Below, in pieces: positions 34,690 to 42,917 of a stretch of 64,000 bases of DNA. Position 1 is the stretch's first letter. The number at the start of each line of letters is the position of its first letter. Source of the DNA: Bacillota bacterium (lineage in GTDB: Bacteria > Bacillota > Clostridia > Christensenellales > SZUA-584); NCBI GenBank assembly GCA_023408075.1, contig JAEYKW010000008.1, positions 65,551-129,550 on the forward strand, written 5' to 3'. The position numbers and the translations under genes were made by a program. The notes under the pieces are model-generated. The model saw nothing but the letters and a program-made list of their open reading frames with translations. It did not search any database and was not told the DNA's origin.

Positions 34690-35511
34690 ATGGCGAAAAG
34701 AGACGGACGCGTTGTCAAGGTGCATGCGTTAAACGCAATGTTTCCCTATATGATGCGCACAAGGACGGAATCACTCGTTTATTTCAATACGGCGCTCGAT
34801 GTCGAAAATTTGCTCTCTTATATCGAAAAGAAGCAGGCGCAGGGCATAGAAATCAAATTCTTTCAGATGTTCGTCGCCTCCGTTGTCAAGCTCATCAAGG
34901 AGCGCCCGCACCTCAACCGGTTCGTATCGGGACGCAGGCTCTACCAGCGCAACGACATCAAGCTGTCTTTCATCGCCAAAAAGGCAGCCTCCGACGAAAG
35001 CGAAGAGACGAATGTGGCGCTCACGTTTAACGAAAGCACAACCTTTGAGGACGTGATCAGCAAGCTTAAAAAAGATATCAAAACAGCCAAATCCGACGAC
35101 GTGAAAAAGGATGACGACAAAGTCATCGAAACGCTGATGAAGCTGCCGCGTTTTATATTGCGCGCGCTGTTCGCGTTGCTGCGGTGGCTGGATTTTTACT
35201 TTAATATGCCGAGGATGTTCGCGGATGTGGACCCGCTGCGCTGCAGTGTCTACATTGCGAATCTCGGGAGCATCGGTATTGAGGCGCCGTTTCACCACCT
35301 GTTCGAATGGGGCAACTGCTCGGTGTTTATCGCCATCGGCAAAATCGGGTACAAGCCCGTGGCTTTGGAGGATGGGACGATCGTCGCGAGAAAAATGGTC
35401 GAGGTGAAGGTGTCGCTCGACGAGAGAATCGCGGACGGGTTTTACTTTGCGCGTTCATTGGAGCTCATGGAAAATTATCTGAAAAATCCTGAATCCATTG
35501 AAAGCCTGTGA
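34690..35511 (+). CDS. Dihydrolipoamide acyltransferase (E2/CAT fold)-like protein
   Basis: A 273-residue protein resembling the catalytic domain of 2-oxoacid dehydrogenase E2 acyltransferases and chloramphenicol acetyltransferase. Supporting segments are FQMFVASVVKLIKERPHLNRFV near residue 60, ANLGSIGIEAPFHHLFEWG near 198 (the NLGxxG strand), and VSLDERIADGFYFARSLELM near 240, which corresponds to the E2 active-site loop DHRVxDG. Here the catalytic histidine is replaced by glutamate while the aspartate remains. No lipoyl or subunit-binding domain is present. The stop overlaps a possible GTG start of the ligase gene, so the two proteins probably act together on an acyl group. Confidence 0.7.
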   Translation: MAKRDGRVVKVHALNAMFPYMMRTRTESLVYFNTALDVENLLSYIEKKQAQGIEIKFFQMFVASVVKLIKERPHLNRFVSGRRLYQRNDIKLSFIAKKAASDESEETNVALTFNESTTFEDVISKLKKDIKTAKSDDVKKDDDKVIETLMKLPRFILRALFALLRWLDFYFNMPRMFADVDPLRCSVYIANLGSIGIEAPFHHLFEWGNCSVFIAIGKIGYKPVALEDGTIVARKMVEVKVSLDERIADGFYFARSLELMENYLKNPESIESL

Positions 35512-35525
35512 GTGAGGTGAACAGC

Positions 35526-37262
35526 ATGGATACCGGAATTTATAAAGGAAACAAAGTTAAGAAGCCTTGGCTTAAACTATACGGAGATATCCCCGAATTT
35601 ACGGAAGTCCCGGACGTGACGATGTACGAGCTGCTGCGTGATACTGCGCTCAAATACCCCGGTAAAACAGCGATCGATTACATGGGGGCGCAGATTCCGT
35701 TTGGAAAGCTGCTCTCGATGATCGACCGGTGTGCGGCCGCGTTTGTCGCTTACGGGGTGAAGCCGGGCGACAGCGTGCTGCAGTCTATGCCCAACATCCC
35801 GAATGCGCTCATCATTTTTTATGCGCTCAACAAGATCGGCGCGCGTGTGGCGATGACGCATCCGCTGTACTCGTCCAATGAACTGGCGCAATATGTCAAG
35901 GAGACGGACAGTGTCTGGTGTGTCACGGTGGATATGTTTTACGACCGGTTTAAGGACATCCTTCGCCCGGATCAAAAGCTGCTGATCACAAAAATATCCG
36001 ACTTTCTGCCTCAATCCAAAAAACTGATGTTCAACATCATCAAAGGCGGGCAGAACAAAATCCCCGAAGACGGCAGGGTCGTTTTGTGGAAGGATTTCTT
36101 GAAGAAAGCCGAAGGAACGAAAAACCCCTATGAGCGGCGCATTGACCCCAAAGAAGGCGCTGTCGTGCTGTTTTCGGGCGGCACAACGAATATGCCCAAA
36201 GGGATTCTGTTGTCCTCGTACAATTTTAACGCACTGTCCGCGATCATCGCGCCGTTTGCCAAGTTCACGAAGGACGACAGCGTCATCGCGATACTGCCGG
36301 TCTTCCACGGATTCGGCCTTGGCATCTGCATCCATTCGATTATCTGCAACGGCGGAACGGTGTTCCTCGAGCCGAAGTTTGGCACGAAGATATACATTGA
36401 CAGCTTGAGAAAACATCAGCCGACGTTCATTGCGGGCGTGCCCACAATGTTTGAAGCGATGCTGCGCGATAAGAACTTCGCCAAGGTCCGCTTCAACCGC
36501 CTCAAAGCGATATACAGCGGCGGCGACAGCCTGTCTCCCGAGCTGAAAGCCCGTTTTGACGAACGGCTCAAAGCGCAGGGCAGCAAGGTGGAGCTTGCCG
36601 AAGGATACGGCCTTACCGAAACCGTCACGGGTTGCGTGCTGACCCCGCCGAGCCTGTACCGCCGGGGCGCCATCGGCATCCCCATGCCGGGCATGCTCGC
36701 CAAGGTGGTCAATATGGAGACGAAGGAAGAAATCCCGTATGGCGAGAACGGAGAGATCGCGCTTTCCGGCCCCACGCTGATGCTTGAATACATCAATCAT
36801 CCCGAAGAGACCGCGAAGACCATTCGCACAGACGAAGACGGCATCCGGTGGCTGTATACGGGCGACATCGGCTGCATGGATGAAGACGGGTATCTCTATT
36901 TCAAGAGCCGCGAAAAGCGCATGCTCAAGGTGTCCGGCGTGAACGTTTACCCCATGCAGGTCGAGCAGGTGCTCGAGACGCATGACCTCGTGTTCCGGGC
37001 CTGTGTTGTGGGCGTGCCGGACGATTATCAGATGACGAGCGTCAAAGCGTACATCGTGCTGGAGGATCAAGCGCTGGCGACGGACGAGACAAAGAAAACG
37101 CTGCTGAAGCACTGCCAGAAACACCTGATTAAATGGAGCGTCCCGCGTGCGATTGAGTTCCGCGATAAGCTGCCGACCACGCTTGTGGGCAAGGTGGAGT
37201 ACAGTGCGCTCGAAAAGTCACACATCACGGCGGAGGATCTCGCGCTGGCGTGCGCGGAATAG
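35526..37262 (+). CDS. Acyl-CoA ligase-like AMP-forming enzyme
   Basis: A 578-residue member of the adenylate-forming (ANL) superfamily, like long-chain fatty acid CoA ligases. The P-loop is LFSGGTTNMPKGILLSS near residue 217, where the usual T-S-G-T-T-G reads F-S-G-G-T-T. Further motifs: GYGLTET near 360, the ATP-binding YTGDIG near 446, hinge KSREKRMLKVSGVNVYP near 460, and the catalytic lysine in LPTTLVGKVEY near 555. ATG 35526 follows GAGGTGA; a GTG at 35508 overlaps the previous stop. It activates a carboxylic acid, probably a fatty acid, which the preceding acyltransferase-like protein may use. Confidence 0.85.
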   Translation: MDTGIYKGNKVKKPWLKLYGDIPEFTEVPDVTMYELLRDTALKYPGKTAIDYMGAQIPFGKLLSMIDRCAAAFVAYGVKPGDSVLQSMPNIPNALIIFYALNKIGARVAMTHPLYSSNELAQYVKETDSVWCVTVDMFYDRFKDILRPDQKLLITKISDFLPQSKKLMFNIIKGGQNKIPEDGRVVLWKDFLKKAEGTKNPYERRIDPKEGAVVLFSGGTTNMPKGILLSSYNFNALSAIIAPFAKFTKDDSVIAILPVFHGFGLGICIHSIICNGGTVFLEPKFGTKIYIDSLRKHQPTFIAGVPTMFEAMLRDKNFAKVRFNRLKAIYSGGDSLSPELKARFDERLKAQGSKVELAEGYGLTETVTGCVLTPPSLYRRGAIGIPMPGMLAKVVNMETKEEIPYGENGEIALSGPTLMLEYINHPEETAKTIRTDEDGIRWLYTGDIGCMDEDGYLYFKSREKRMLKVSGVNVYPMQVEQVLETHDLVFRACVVGVPDDYQMTSVKAYIVLEDQALATDETKKTLLKHCQKHLIKWSVPRAIEFRDKLPTTLVGKVEYSALEKSHITAEDLALACAE

Positions 37263-37308
37263 ATTTAACCGTATGGAGCTCGGCTGCATCGCCGCTGAAG
37301 CAACTGCT

Positions 37309-37346
37309 AAGGAAGCGTTTGTTATGCGATACGCTTCCTTTTTTAT
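37309..37346 (+). terminator. Intrinsic terminator after the ligase gene
   Basis: AAGGAAGCGT (37309-37318) pairs with ACGCTTCCTT (37331-37340), followed by a T-run. Confidence 0.9.
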
Positions 37347-37642
37347 TTGCAGTCCCTTGTGCTGCTTTGGCTATGCAAAAAAACCAGGGGATATGTGTCA
37401 GCCAGAACGCATTGATAAGGTCGGCGTCAGCGCTTCAGAGCGCAGAATATGAGAAATAGCTTACACAAATACGCATGGTTACGGCAGATATTATCCAAAA
37501 TACAATTCGATTTTTTATTAAGATCAGCGGTTCGCGGACAGCCATAGCCGGGCAAATCATATATTTGCTTGTAAAATAGGGAGAATCGGGTTTATGATAT
37601 AATATATATATTTATATTAGACAACGTAGGAGCAGCGTATTT
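37347..37642. other. Intergenic before agrA, with a weak promoter
   Basis: About 300 bases. The left part holds no credible gene. At the right, TTGTAA (37569-37574), an 18-base spacer and TATGAT (37593-37598) could drive agrA; an overlapping TATAAT at 37598-37603 has no -35 at good distance. Confidence 0.4.
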
Positions 37643-38368
37643 ATGTTGAAAATAGCCATATGTGATGATGATACGCTTATATGTAATGAGCTCAAATCGA
37701 TTGTTCAGGCTCTTTTGGAGTCTATTCAATATGAGTTTGATATTTTTACGTTTTGTGACGGCGAATCCCTGATTAAAAACATATCCGAGTCAAACAGTTA
37801 TGATATTATTTTTCTCGATGTCCGCATGAATAAATTGAACGGCATACAAACCGGAAAAGCCATTCGCAACCTCTTTCATGATGAAAGGACAAAAATCATA
37901 TTCGTTTCGGCGATTAAAGACTATGTATTTGAAGCCTTTGATGCAAGACCCGTTAATTTCATCGTCAAGCCGGTCAGTAAAGACAAAGTGGAGAGAATAC
38001 TTAAAAAGACGATTGCACTCATAGAGGAAGAACGCGGCGTTTTCATATACAAAAGCGGCCATTACAACCTTTCGGTATACTTATCCGATATTCAATACTT
38101 TGAAAGCATGCTGAGAAAGGTCAGAATCGTGACATCCTCGAAAAGCGAAGAATACTATGGAACCATGTCCGATTTGCTCGACATGAATCTGCGCAATTTT
38201 ATTCAAATACACCGATCTTATTTAATAAACGTCAGCCAAATTGATCAATACAAATATACCTCGATGAGAATGAAAAACGGCCATGAACTGAACATCAGCC
38301 AAAACAAGCGTTCGGAAGTCATGGAAGCGCTGACGAAGATTACGCTCTCCAAGCTGAAGGAGTCCTGA
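37643..38368 (+). CDS. agrA: LytTR response regulator (AgrA-like)
   Basis: A 241-residue response regulator. Residues 1-120 are a receiver (acidic residues DDD at 8-10, phosphorylation aspartate in IIFLDVRMNKLNG near residue 57, lysine in NFIVKPVS). Residues ~130-240 are a LytTR DNA-binding domain (IQYFESMLRKVRIVTS, then NFIQIHRSYLINVSQI). It is the regulator of the agr system encoded here together with agrC, agrD and agrB. AGGAG lies ten bases before ATG 37643. The expected target is the pair of direct repeats just upstream of agrD. Confidence 0.88.
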   Translation: MLKIAICDDDTLICNELKSIVQALLESIQYEFDIFTFCDGESLIKNISESNSYDIIFLDVRMNKLNGIQTGKAIRNLFHDERTKIIFVSAIKDYVFEAFDARPVNFIVKPVSKDKVERILKKTIALIEEERGVFIYKSGHYNLSVYLSDIQYFESMLRKVRIVTSSKSEEYYGTMSDLLDMNLRNFIQIHRSYLINVSQIDQYKYTSMRMKNGHELNISQNKRSEVMEALTKITLSKLKES

Positions 38369-38370
38369 TA

Positions 38371-39642
38371 TTGTTTGAAATTTTTTATTTAATTATCAAT
38401 GGGTTCTCCAGTTACATCGTTCTGTACGCTTATTCTCTGATCCTTGGCAAACGCAAGAGCGAACGTGCCGGTTATTATCTGACTTTTCTGGCTTATTTTC
38501 TAGTGACCAGCATTGTTTATCTGCTTTTTAACACCCCAATATTGAATATTCTGAGCAACATCGTCGTGCTGTTTGCGATGTCTTTTAACTATGAGGCCTC
38601 CATTACAAAGCGGATCATCGCGGCGTTGTCTTACTTTGTGTTTATGGCAGCCATTGAGAGCATCGTTGTGATGGTATATAACATGCTCGACCTGTCACCG
38701 CATCAGAAAACGGCCGAGATGACGCTGATATGGGGAATGGCCATATCAAAGCTGTTAACATTCCTGCTGTGCGTCATCATATTGAGAAGGTTTGATTTAA
38801 AAAACAGAATGAAAATGACGTTTAAACAAGTGTTGAGCGTTTTCGTGGTGGCTATCGGCATACTGGTATTAACCTACGTGCTGATGACGCTGCGATACGT
38901 CAATATGGTGCTGGAGCTTATCAGCATCACATCGCTGTTCGTCATTTGCATATTCATATTCAATTTCGTCAATATCACGTCGAAAGAGTATTACGAAAAA
39001 GAGCAAAAGAAGCTGCTGGAGATGAAATCTGATTCGTATCTTAATGAACTCACAATCGTCAACAAGGCACAAAATGAGATCAGATTCCTAAAGCACGATA
39101 TTGCCAATCATTTAAATACGATACAGCTGCTCATCATGAGGGGGGATGCGGCGAAAGCGCAGGACTATATTCAGAGCATTTCAAAAAAGATGAGCAGCAT
39201 AGAAAAAGTCTCCAACAGCAATATAGCCGAGCTCGACAGCATTATCAATTTTAAAGTCAGCAGTGCCCGTGAGTGCGAAATAAAGGTGAACCCCACAATA
39301 CAAATTAAAGAAGGCTTGCAGATTTCCCCGCAGGATTATATAAGCATCATCGGCAACCTGTTTGACAACGCGATTGAGGCCGTCAACAACAAGCATATTG
39401 AAGACAGATACATCAACTTTACAATAGGCAGCATCAATGGGTTATTCGTTGTTGCGATGGAAAATCCGTATCATCATACGGTTTTAAGAAGCAACGGGCG
39501 GTTTCTCACAACAAAAAGGCGTCAGAAGGACCATGGATATGGCTTGCTTAATGTGGAGACGATTGTACGCAAATACAACGGAACAACCCATATCTCATAC
39601 GACAAAAACTTCATTGTTGAAATATCAATGGTCAATAAATAG
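38371..39642 (+). CDS. agrC: Membrane sensor histidine kinase (AgrC-like)
   Basis: A 423-residue kinase with about six membrane helices (residues 1-205) and a cytoplasmic core of the AgrC/HPK10 type: the histidine box FLKHDIANHLNTI near residue 241, the N-box GNLFDNAIEAVNN near 327, and the G-box KDHGYGLLNVETIV near 390 in a GHKL ATPase domain. The start is TTG 38371, exactly eight bases after AAGGAG, two bases after the agrA stop. The membrane half should bind the cyclic peptide made from AgrD. A 96-base gap then separates it from agrD. Confidence 0.88.
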   Translation: MFEIFYLIINGFSSYIVLYAYSLILGKRKSERAGYYLTFLAYFLVTSIVYLLFNTPILNILSNIVVLFAMSFNYEASITKRIIAALSYFVFMAAIESIVVMVYNMLDLSPHQKTAEMTLIWGMAISKLLTFLLCVIILRRFDLKNRMKMTFKQVLSVFVVAIGILVLTYVLMTLRYVNMVLELISITSLFVICIFIFNFVNITSKEYYEKEQKKLLEMKSDSYLNELTIVNKAQNEIRFLKHDIANHLNTIQLLIMRGDAAKAQDYIQSISKKMSSIEKVSNSNIAELDSIINFKVSSARECEIKVNPTIQIKEGLQISPQDYISIIGNLFDNAIEAVNNKHIEDRYINFTIGSINGLFVVAMENPYHHTVLRSNGRFLTTKRRQKDHGYGLLNVETIVRKYNGTTHISYDKNFIVEISMVNK

Positions 39643-39650
39643 TTTCCATT

Positions 39651-39680
39651 ACATTTTTACGTTGTTTCATGACGTTTTTG
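39651..39680 (+). promoter_or_regulatory. Putative LytTR (AgrA) binding site: two direct repeats
   Basis: ACATTTTT at 39651-39658 and ACGTTTTT at 39672-39679 are direct repeats with starts 21 bases apart, the two-helical-turn spacing known for LytTR dimers. The downstream copy abuts the weak -35 region of the agrD promoter, as in the staphylococcal agr promoters. Confidence 0.45.
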
Positions 39681-39708
39681 TTCTTTTCTTGTCTTATTGT
39701 GTTATGAT
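39678..39708 (+). promoter_or_regulatory. Promoter of agrDB
   Basis: An extended -10 TGTTATGAT (TATGAT at 39703-39708) with only a poor -35 (TTGTTC, 39678-39683) at the long distance of 19 bases. That is the pattern of an activator-dependent promoter, comparable to agr P2/P3. It lies 30 bases before the agrD start. Confidence 0.5.
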
Positions 39709-39738
39709 CATGTCGAATAATGTAGGAGGTAATCAATC

Positions 39739-39870
39739 ATGAAAAAACTCAGTAAGATCATTGCTAGCTTCGGATTGCTGACAGCCAAGATGAGCGCAAA
39801 TACAGCCTGTGTTATTTGGTGGCATCAGCCCAAAATGCCTGAGGGCATCAAGAAACTTCGCCGATTCTAA
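39739..39870 (+). CDS. agrD: Cyclic lactone autoinducer precursor (AgrD-like)
   Basis: A 43-residue peptide gene, too short for ordinary gene finding. The N-terminal half (MKKLSKIIASFGLLTAKMSA) is an amphipathic leader, the core is NTACVIWWHQ, and the C-terminal tail PKMPEGIKKLRRF is a charged recognition segment. It aligns position for position with the AgrD of Clostridium perfringens as I recall it, where ACLWFTHQPEEP gives the thiolactone CLWFT. By that alignment the mature signal is the cyclic pentapeptide Cys24-Val-Ile-Trp-Trp28, perhaps with a short exocyclic tail. AGGAGGT lies nine bases before ATG 39739. agrB follows after three bases. Confidence 0.88.
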   Translation: MKKLSKIIASFGLLTAKMSANTACVIWWHQPKMPEGIKKLRRF

Positions 39871-39873
39871 ACA

Positions 39874-40479
39874 ATGGTCGACAAAGTCACAGACTATCTG
39901 GTAACCAATAAAACGATTGAAGAAGAAGACCAGGAAATTTATTCTTATGGCTTAAAACAGGGCGCAATTATGTTGCTGCAAACATTTTCTGTGTTACTGA
40001 TCGGTATCCTATGGGGAATGTGGTGGCAAAGCGTGCTGTTTATTTTTTCTTACACGCCGCTTCGCTTATCATCGGGAGGAATTCACGCCAACAGGCAATG
40101 GATCTGTTTCATTTGTACGGTGCTGCACTCTGTGCTTGTGCTGTTGGTCATTAAATACATAGCGTGCTCGGATCTGCTTGTGATCACGATCATTGCCATA
40201 TCCACACTCATCATATTGTTCTTAGCCCCCGTTGAGGATAAGAATAAGCCTTTTGATGAAGCGGAGCGGAAAATATTTAAGAAACGCACGAGAATTATGC
40301 TGGCTGTCGAACTGTTTGCGGTATTAACCCTGCTTCTTTTTGGACTCAGCGAGGCCGCAAAGTCTATTACCGTCACTCACGGCACTTTATCGATCATGGT
40401 GATTGCGGGAGCCGTTAAGAATACAATACAAACGCACCAACGTTCCAAGCCTCTTTTATCAACCGAGCGCTCCAAGTAA
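39874..40479 (+). CDS. agrB: AgrB-like peptide-processing membrane endopeptidase
   Basis: A 201-residue membrane protein of the AgrB family, which cuts the AgrD C-terminal tail and closes the thiolactone. The catalytic pair is conserved: His71 in LSSGGIHANRQW and Cys78 in QWICFICT, at the same spacing of seven residues as His77 and Cys84 of Staphylococcus aureus. About five membrane helices are visible. The start ATG 39874 is three bases after the agrD stop with no strong ribosome site, so translation is likely coupled to agrD. Confidence 0.92.
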   Translation: MVDKVTDYLVTNKTIEEEDQEIYSYGLKQGAIMLLQTFSVLLIGILWGMWWQSVLFIFSYTPLRLSSGGIHANRQWICFICTVLHSVLVLLVIKYIACSDLLVITIIAISTLIILFLAPVEDKNKPFDEAERKIFKKRTRIMLAVELFAVLTLLLFGLSEAAKSITVTHGTLSIMVIAGAVKNTIQTHQRSKPLLSTERSK

Positions 40480-40617
40480 AAACATACATGGATTTTCAGC
40501 AAATATAAAGTGGCGCAGGGCGGTTATGCTGCAATGGCGGCAATGCTTTCGCCGCCCATGAATATGAAATTTTATAAAGTTTTTTAATCAATCCTTATCT
40601 CCCAATTCTTTATCTCT

Positions 40618-40642
40618 CCGCAGTAAATTGCGGTTTTTTTTT
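40618..40642 (+). terminator. Intrinsic terminator after agrB
   Basis: CCGCA (40618-40622), a six-base loop and TGCGG (40629-40633), followed by nine T. It lies 140 bases after agrB. The space before it (40,480-40,617) shows nothing else. Confidence 0.85.
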
Positions 40643-40829
40643 GACACGAATGCATGGCAGGCCGGTATAAACCGGTTGTTTCGCTGCTGCCGCGAAACAA
40701 CGAAAACATTGCATTTTTAGCGCCGAAATGATACGCTTTTGTCAGAGCCCCCGCTTTTTGCCAAGGGGCGCTTTGCCGAAGATTTGTTGCGTGAATCCTT
40801 TAACTTTCAGGTATTGTATGGGAGGAAAT

Positions 40830-41732
40830 ATGGCTGACACGCGGTTTATCACTGTGGGCAGGGACATATATCCCGGCTTTGAGGTCAAGATCTGCTGCGA
40901 GAGGAACGCGGACTATCTAAACGACGGGTGCTTAAACGAGAGGTACCGGATCGTTTTGATTAAAGCGGGTTCCGGAATATTCACAAACGCAAACACCAGC
41001 CAGTTTGTCACCAGCCCGGCAGTGCTCTGCCTCAATGAGCGTGATCGGGTGGAGTTGCACAACACGACCGGGCTCAAATTGGATATCATGTATTTTGAGC
41101 CAACCTGCTTTGAAAGGTATGTGACATTTGAGAATCTCGAGGTGTGGAAGGGCACATTAAACGATGACGCTTGGTTTTTCAGGCCGTTTTTTGAGCGGTC
41201 CAACGCATTTATAGGCGCATGCTCTGTCAACCGTTACATGGCGGAGAGAGTGGGACAGCTGATTGCAATGACGGATACGGAGCTGACCGGACAGAAGGAT
41301 GATTACTGGCCCTGCCGAAGCCGCTCATATTTCATAGAGCTGCTTTTGCTCACAAACTCCATTTACGATGAAGACAGCGCGCATGAGAAGGTCTGCTATG
41401 GAAAAATGACCGACGAAATCATCGCCGTGGTCGACTGGCTGCATCTTAACTTCCTTGAAAAAATAACGATGGATGCCGTCACCAGACAATTCCATACGAA
41501 CAAAACAACGCTGAACCAAAAATTCAAAGCCGTGATGGGGATCACTGTAACGGAATATATCAACAACATTCGCGTGCAGATCGCCTGCTCCTTTTTAAGA
41601 AAAACATATCTGCCTGTCAAAGAGATTATGGAAAGGGCAGGCTACAGGGATGACGCCCACTTTCTTCGGTCGTTTAAAAAATACGTCGGCTGCCCTCCGT
41701 CCGAATACAGGAACCGGTTCGAAAAAGCCTGA
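40830..41732 (+). CDS. AraC-family transcriptional regulator
   Basis: A 300-residue regulator. The N-terminal ~190 residues form a sensor domain without a clear family. The C-terminal 100 residues hold two helix-turn-helix motifs of the AraC/XylS type: LEKITMDAVTRQFHTNKTTL near residue 215 and VKEIMERAGYRDDAHFLRSF near 265, ending in KYVGCPPSEYRNRF, the classic AraC tail. ATG 40830 stands just after GGGAGG; an in-frame extension upstream has no ribosome site. The neighbouring lipoprotein gene, 90 bases downstream, has a promoter with direct repeats and may be its target. Confidence 0.88.
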   Translation: MADTRFITVGRDIYPGFEVKICCERNADYLNDGCLNERYRIVLIKAGSGIFTNANTSQFVTSPAVLCLNERDRVELHNTTGLKLDIMYFEPTCFERYVTFENLEVWKGTLNDDAWFFRPFFERSNAFIGACSVNRYMAERVGQLIAMTDTELTGQKDDYWPCRSRSYFIELLLLTNSIYDEDSAHEKVCYGKMTDEIIAVVDWLHLNFLEKITMDAVTRQFHTNKTTLNQKFKAVMGITVTEYINNIRVQIACSFLRKTYLPVKEIMERAGYRDDAHFLRSFKKYVGCPPSEYRNRFEKA

Positions 41733-41746
41733 CGTTTTTCCGATTA

Positions 41747-41800
41747 GCAGTTTTTCTCTTCCAATTCGCAGTTCACTCTTCTTTTTCCGGAAATTACAAT
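41747..41800 (+). promoter_or_regulatory. Promoter with direct repeats before the propeller lipoprotein
   Basis: TTCACT (41772-41777), 17 bases, TACAAT (41795-41800). GCAGTT occurs at 41747 and 41768, 21 bases apart, the second copy touching the -35 box. This is a typical layout for an AraC-type activator. Confidence 0.4.
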
Positions 41801-41822
41801 AGGGGAAAAGGAGGAATTGATT

Positions 41823-42842
41823 ATGAAACGATTTTTATCATTTGCCATTATGGCGCTTTTATTGATGACGGCTGTGCTGGCGGCGGGATGCAGCGCAGCG
41901 CCTGCCAGCGAGGTTGCTGAACCAAGTGTGAGCCAGGAGGCTCCGCCTGATTCGGAAGCAGCGGACTTTGTGCGGCCCGGGCAGACCTGCTCCCCCGAGG
42001 ATGCTCTTTCTGAGGAACCAGAATCAGGTTGGACCGTCGCCATTAACAGCAAGATTACCCACCCCACAAATATCACCGGATTTCTGAACGAAGAATTCGG
42101 CATCACGGTCGGATTCAGCGGCGAAATGCACTATACGGCTGACGCCGGGCAGGCATGGCCGCAAGGCGAGAACAGCTCCATGTGCCGCTTCTGCCTTGAC
42201 ATTGTGGATGAAAATATCGCATGGGCCGGCGGAAACGGAGATATGGTGCGCGTGACCCATGACGGCGGCAAGTCCTGGGAAGCGGTTACCGATATAGCCA
42301 TGGGTTCAGCCCACAGCAATATCGACTTTGTGGATGACCAGACAGGCTGGATTGCGACGCTTTACAAGCTTGAGGCTACGAAAGACGGCGGCACCACATG
42401 GACCGAAATGACCTTGCCGGAAGGGGCCGACGGTATCGCGGCGATCTCCCTTCGCACACCGCAGGACGGATATCTGCTGTCTCGTGCCGGGGTGCTTTAT
42501 ACCACCGCAGACGGCGGTGCCACATGGAGTGAGCAGGATCTGGGAATCAAAGATTACGGCATCATTGATGTACAGAAGCAGCCGAAACTGGGCAAAAACA
42601 ATCTGGCAGTGGCCGATATCAGCTTTACCGATCAGAAAAACGGAACGGTTGTGTTTACCGGCATGTCTTCCGAAGGCGGTTTTACAACAGTGTGCCTGAC
42701 AACGGCGGACGGCGGGGCAACCTGGAATGAAGAAGCGCTGCCGGATTTGGAATTCAGCCCCGTAAAGGTCTTCCTTTCGGGAGACGGCAAATATCTGACG
42801 GTGGCCAGCGCCAATAATCAGACCGCATTATTGACAAAATAA
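41823..42842 (+). CDS. Lipoprotein with BNR/YCF48-like beta-propeller
   Basis: A 339-residue lipoprotein: signal peptide with lipobox LAAGC near residue 23, a low-complexity linker (~25-65), then a beta-propeller. Four BNR-type blades are obvious from the motif THDGGKSWEA, TKDGGTTWTE, TADGGATWSE and TADGGATWNE, which is also the pattern of YCF48-like photosystem assembly factors and sialidase propellers. It is probably an extracellular binding protein on the outer face of the membrane. ATG 41823 follows AGGAGG. The AraC gene upstream is the likely regulator. The ligand is not known. Confidence 0.8.
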   Translation: MKRFLSFAIMALLLMTAVLAAGCSAAPASEVAEPSVSQEAPPDSEAADFVRPGQTCSPEDALSEEPESGWTVAINSKITHPTNITGFLNEEFGITVGFSGEMHYTADAGQAWPQGENSSMCRFCLDIVDENIAWAGGNGDMVRVTHDGGKSWEAVTDIAMGSAHSNIDFVDDQTGWIATLYKLEATKDGGTTWTEMTLPEGADGIAAISLRTPQDGYLLSRAGVLYTTADGGATWSEQDLGIKDYGIIDVQKQPKLGKNNLAVADISFTDQKNGTVVFTGMSSEGGFTTVCLTTADGGATWNEEALPDLEFSPVKVFLSGDGKYLTVASANNQTALLTK

Positions 42843-42864
42843 AATTAGGCATCGGGGAGAAGAG

Positions 42865-42895
42865 GGCCTGCAGCCTGAGCATTGCAGGCCTTTTT
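42865..42895 (+). terminator. Intrinsic terminator after the propeller lipoprotein
   Basis: GGCCTGCA (42865-42872) pairs with TGCAGGCC (42883-42890), followed by five T. Confidence 0.9.
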
Positions 42896-42917
42896 CGTTT
42901 CATCGAGTCTGATATTT

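Noticed and set aside
35577..37124. 515-codon minus-strand frame opposite the ligase gene
   Set aside because: The ligase has all family motifs in the plus frame; the antisense has none and no ribosome site.
39659..39676. ACGTT repeats 13 bases apart before agrD as the AgrA site
   Set aside because: LytTR dimers normally use about 21-base spacing; the ACATTTTT/ACGTTTTT pair fits that, and the 13-base pair does not.
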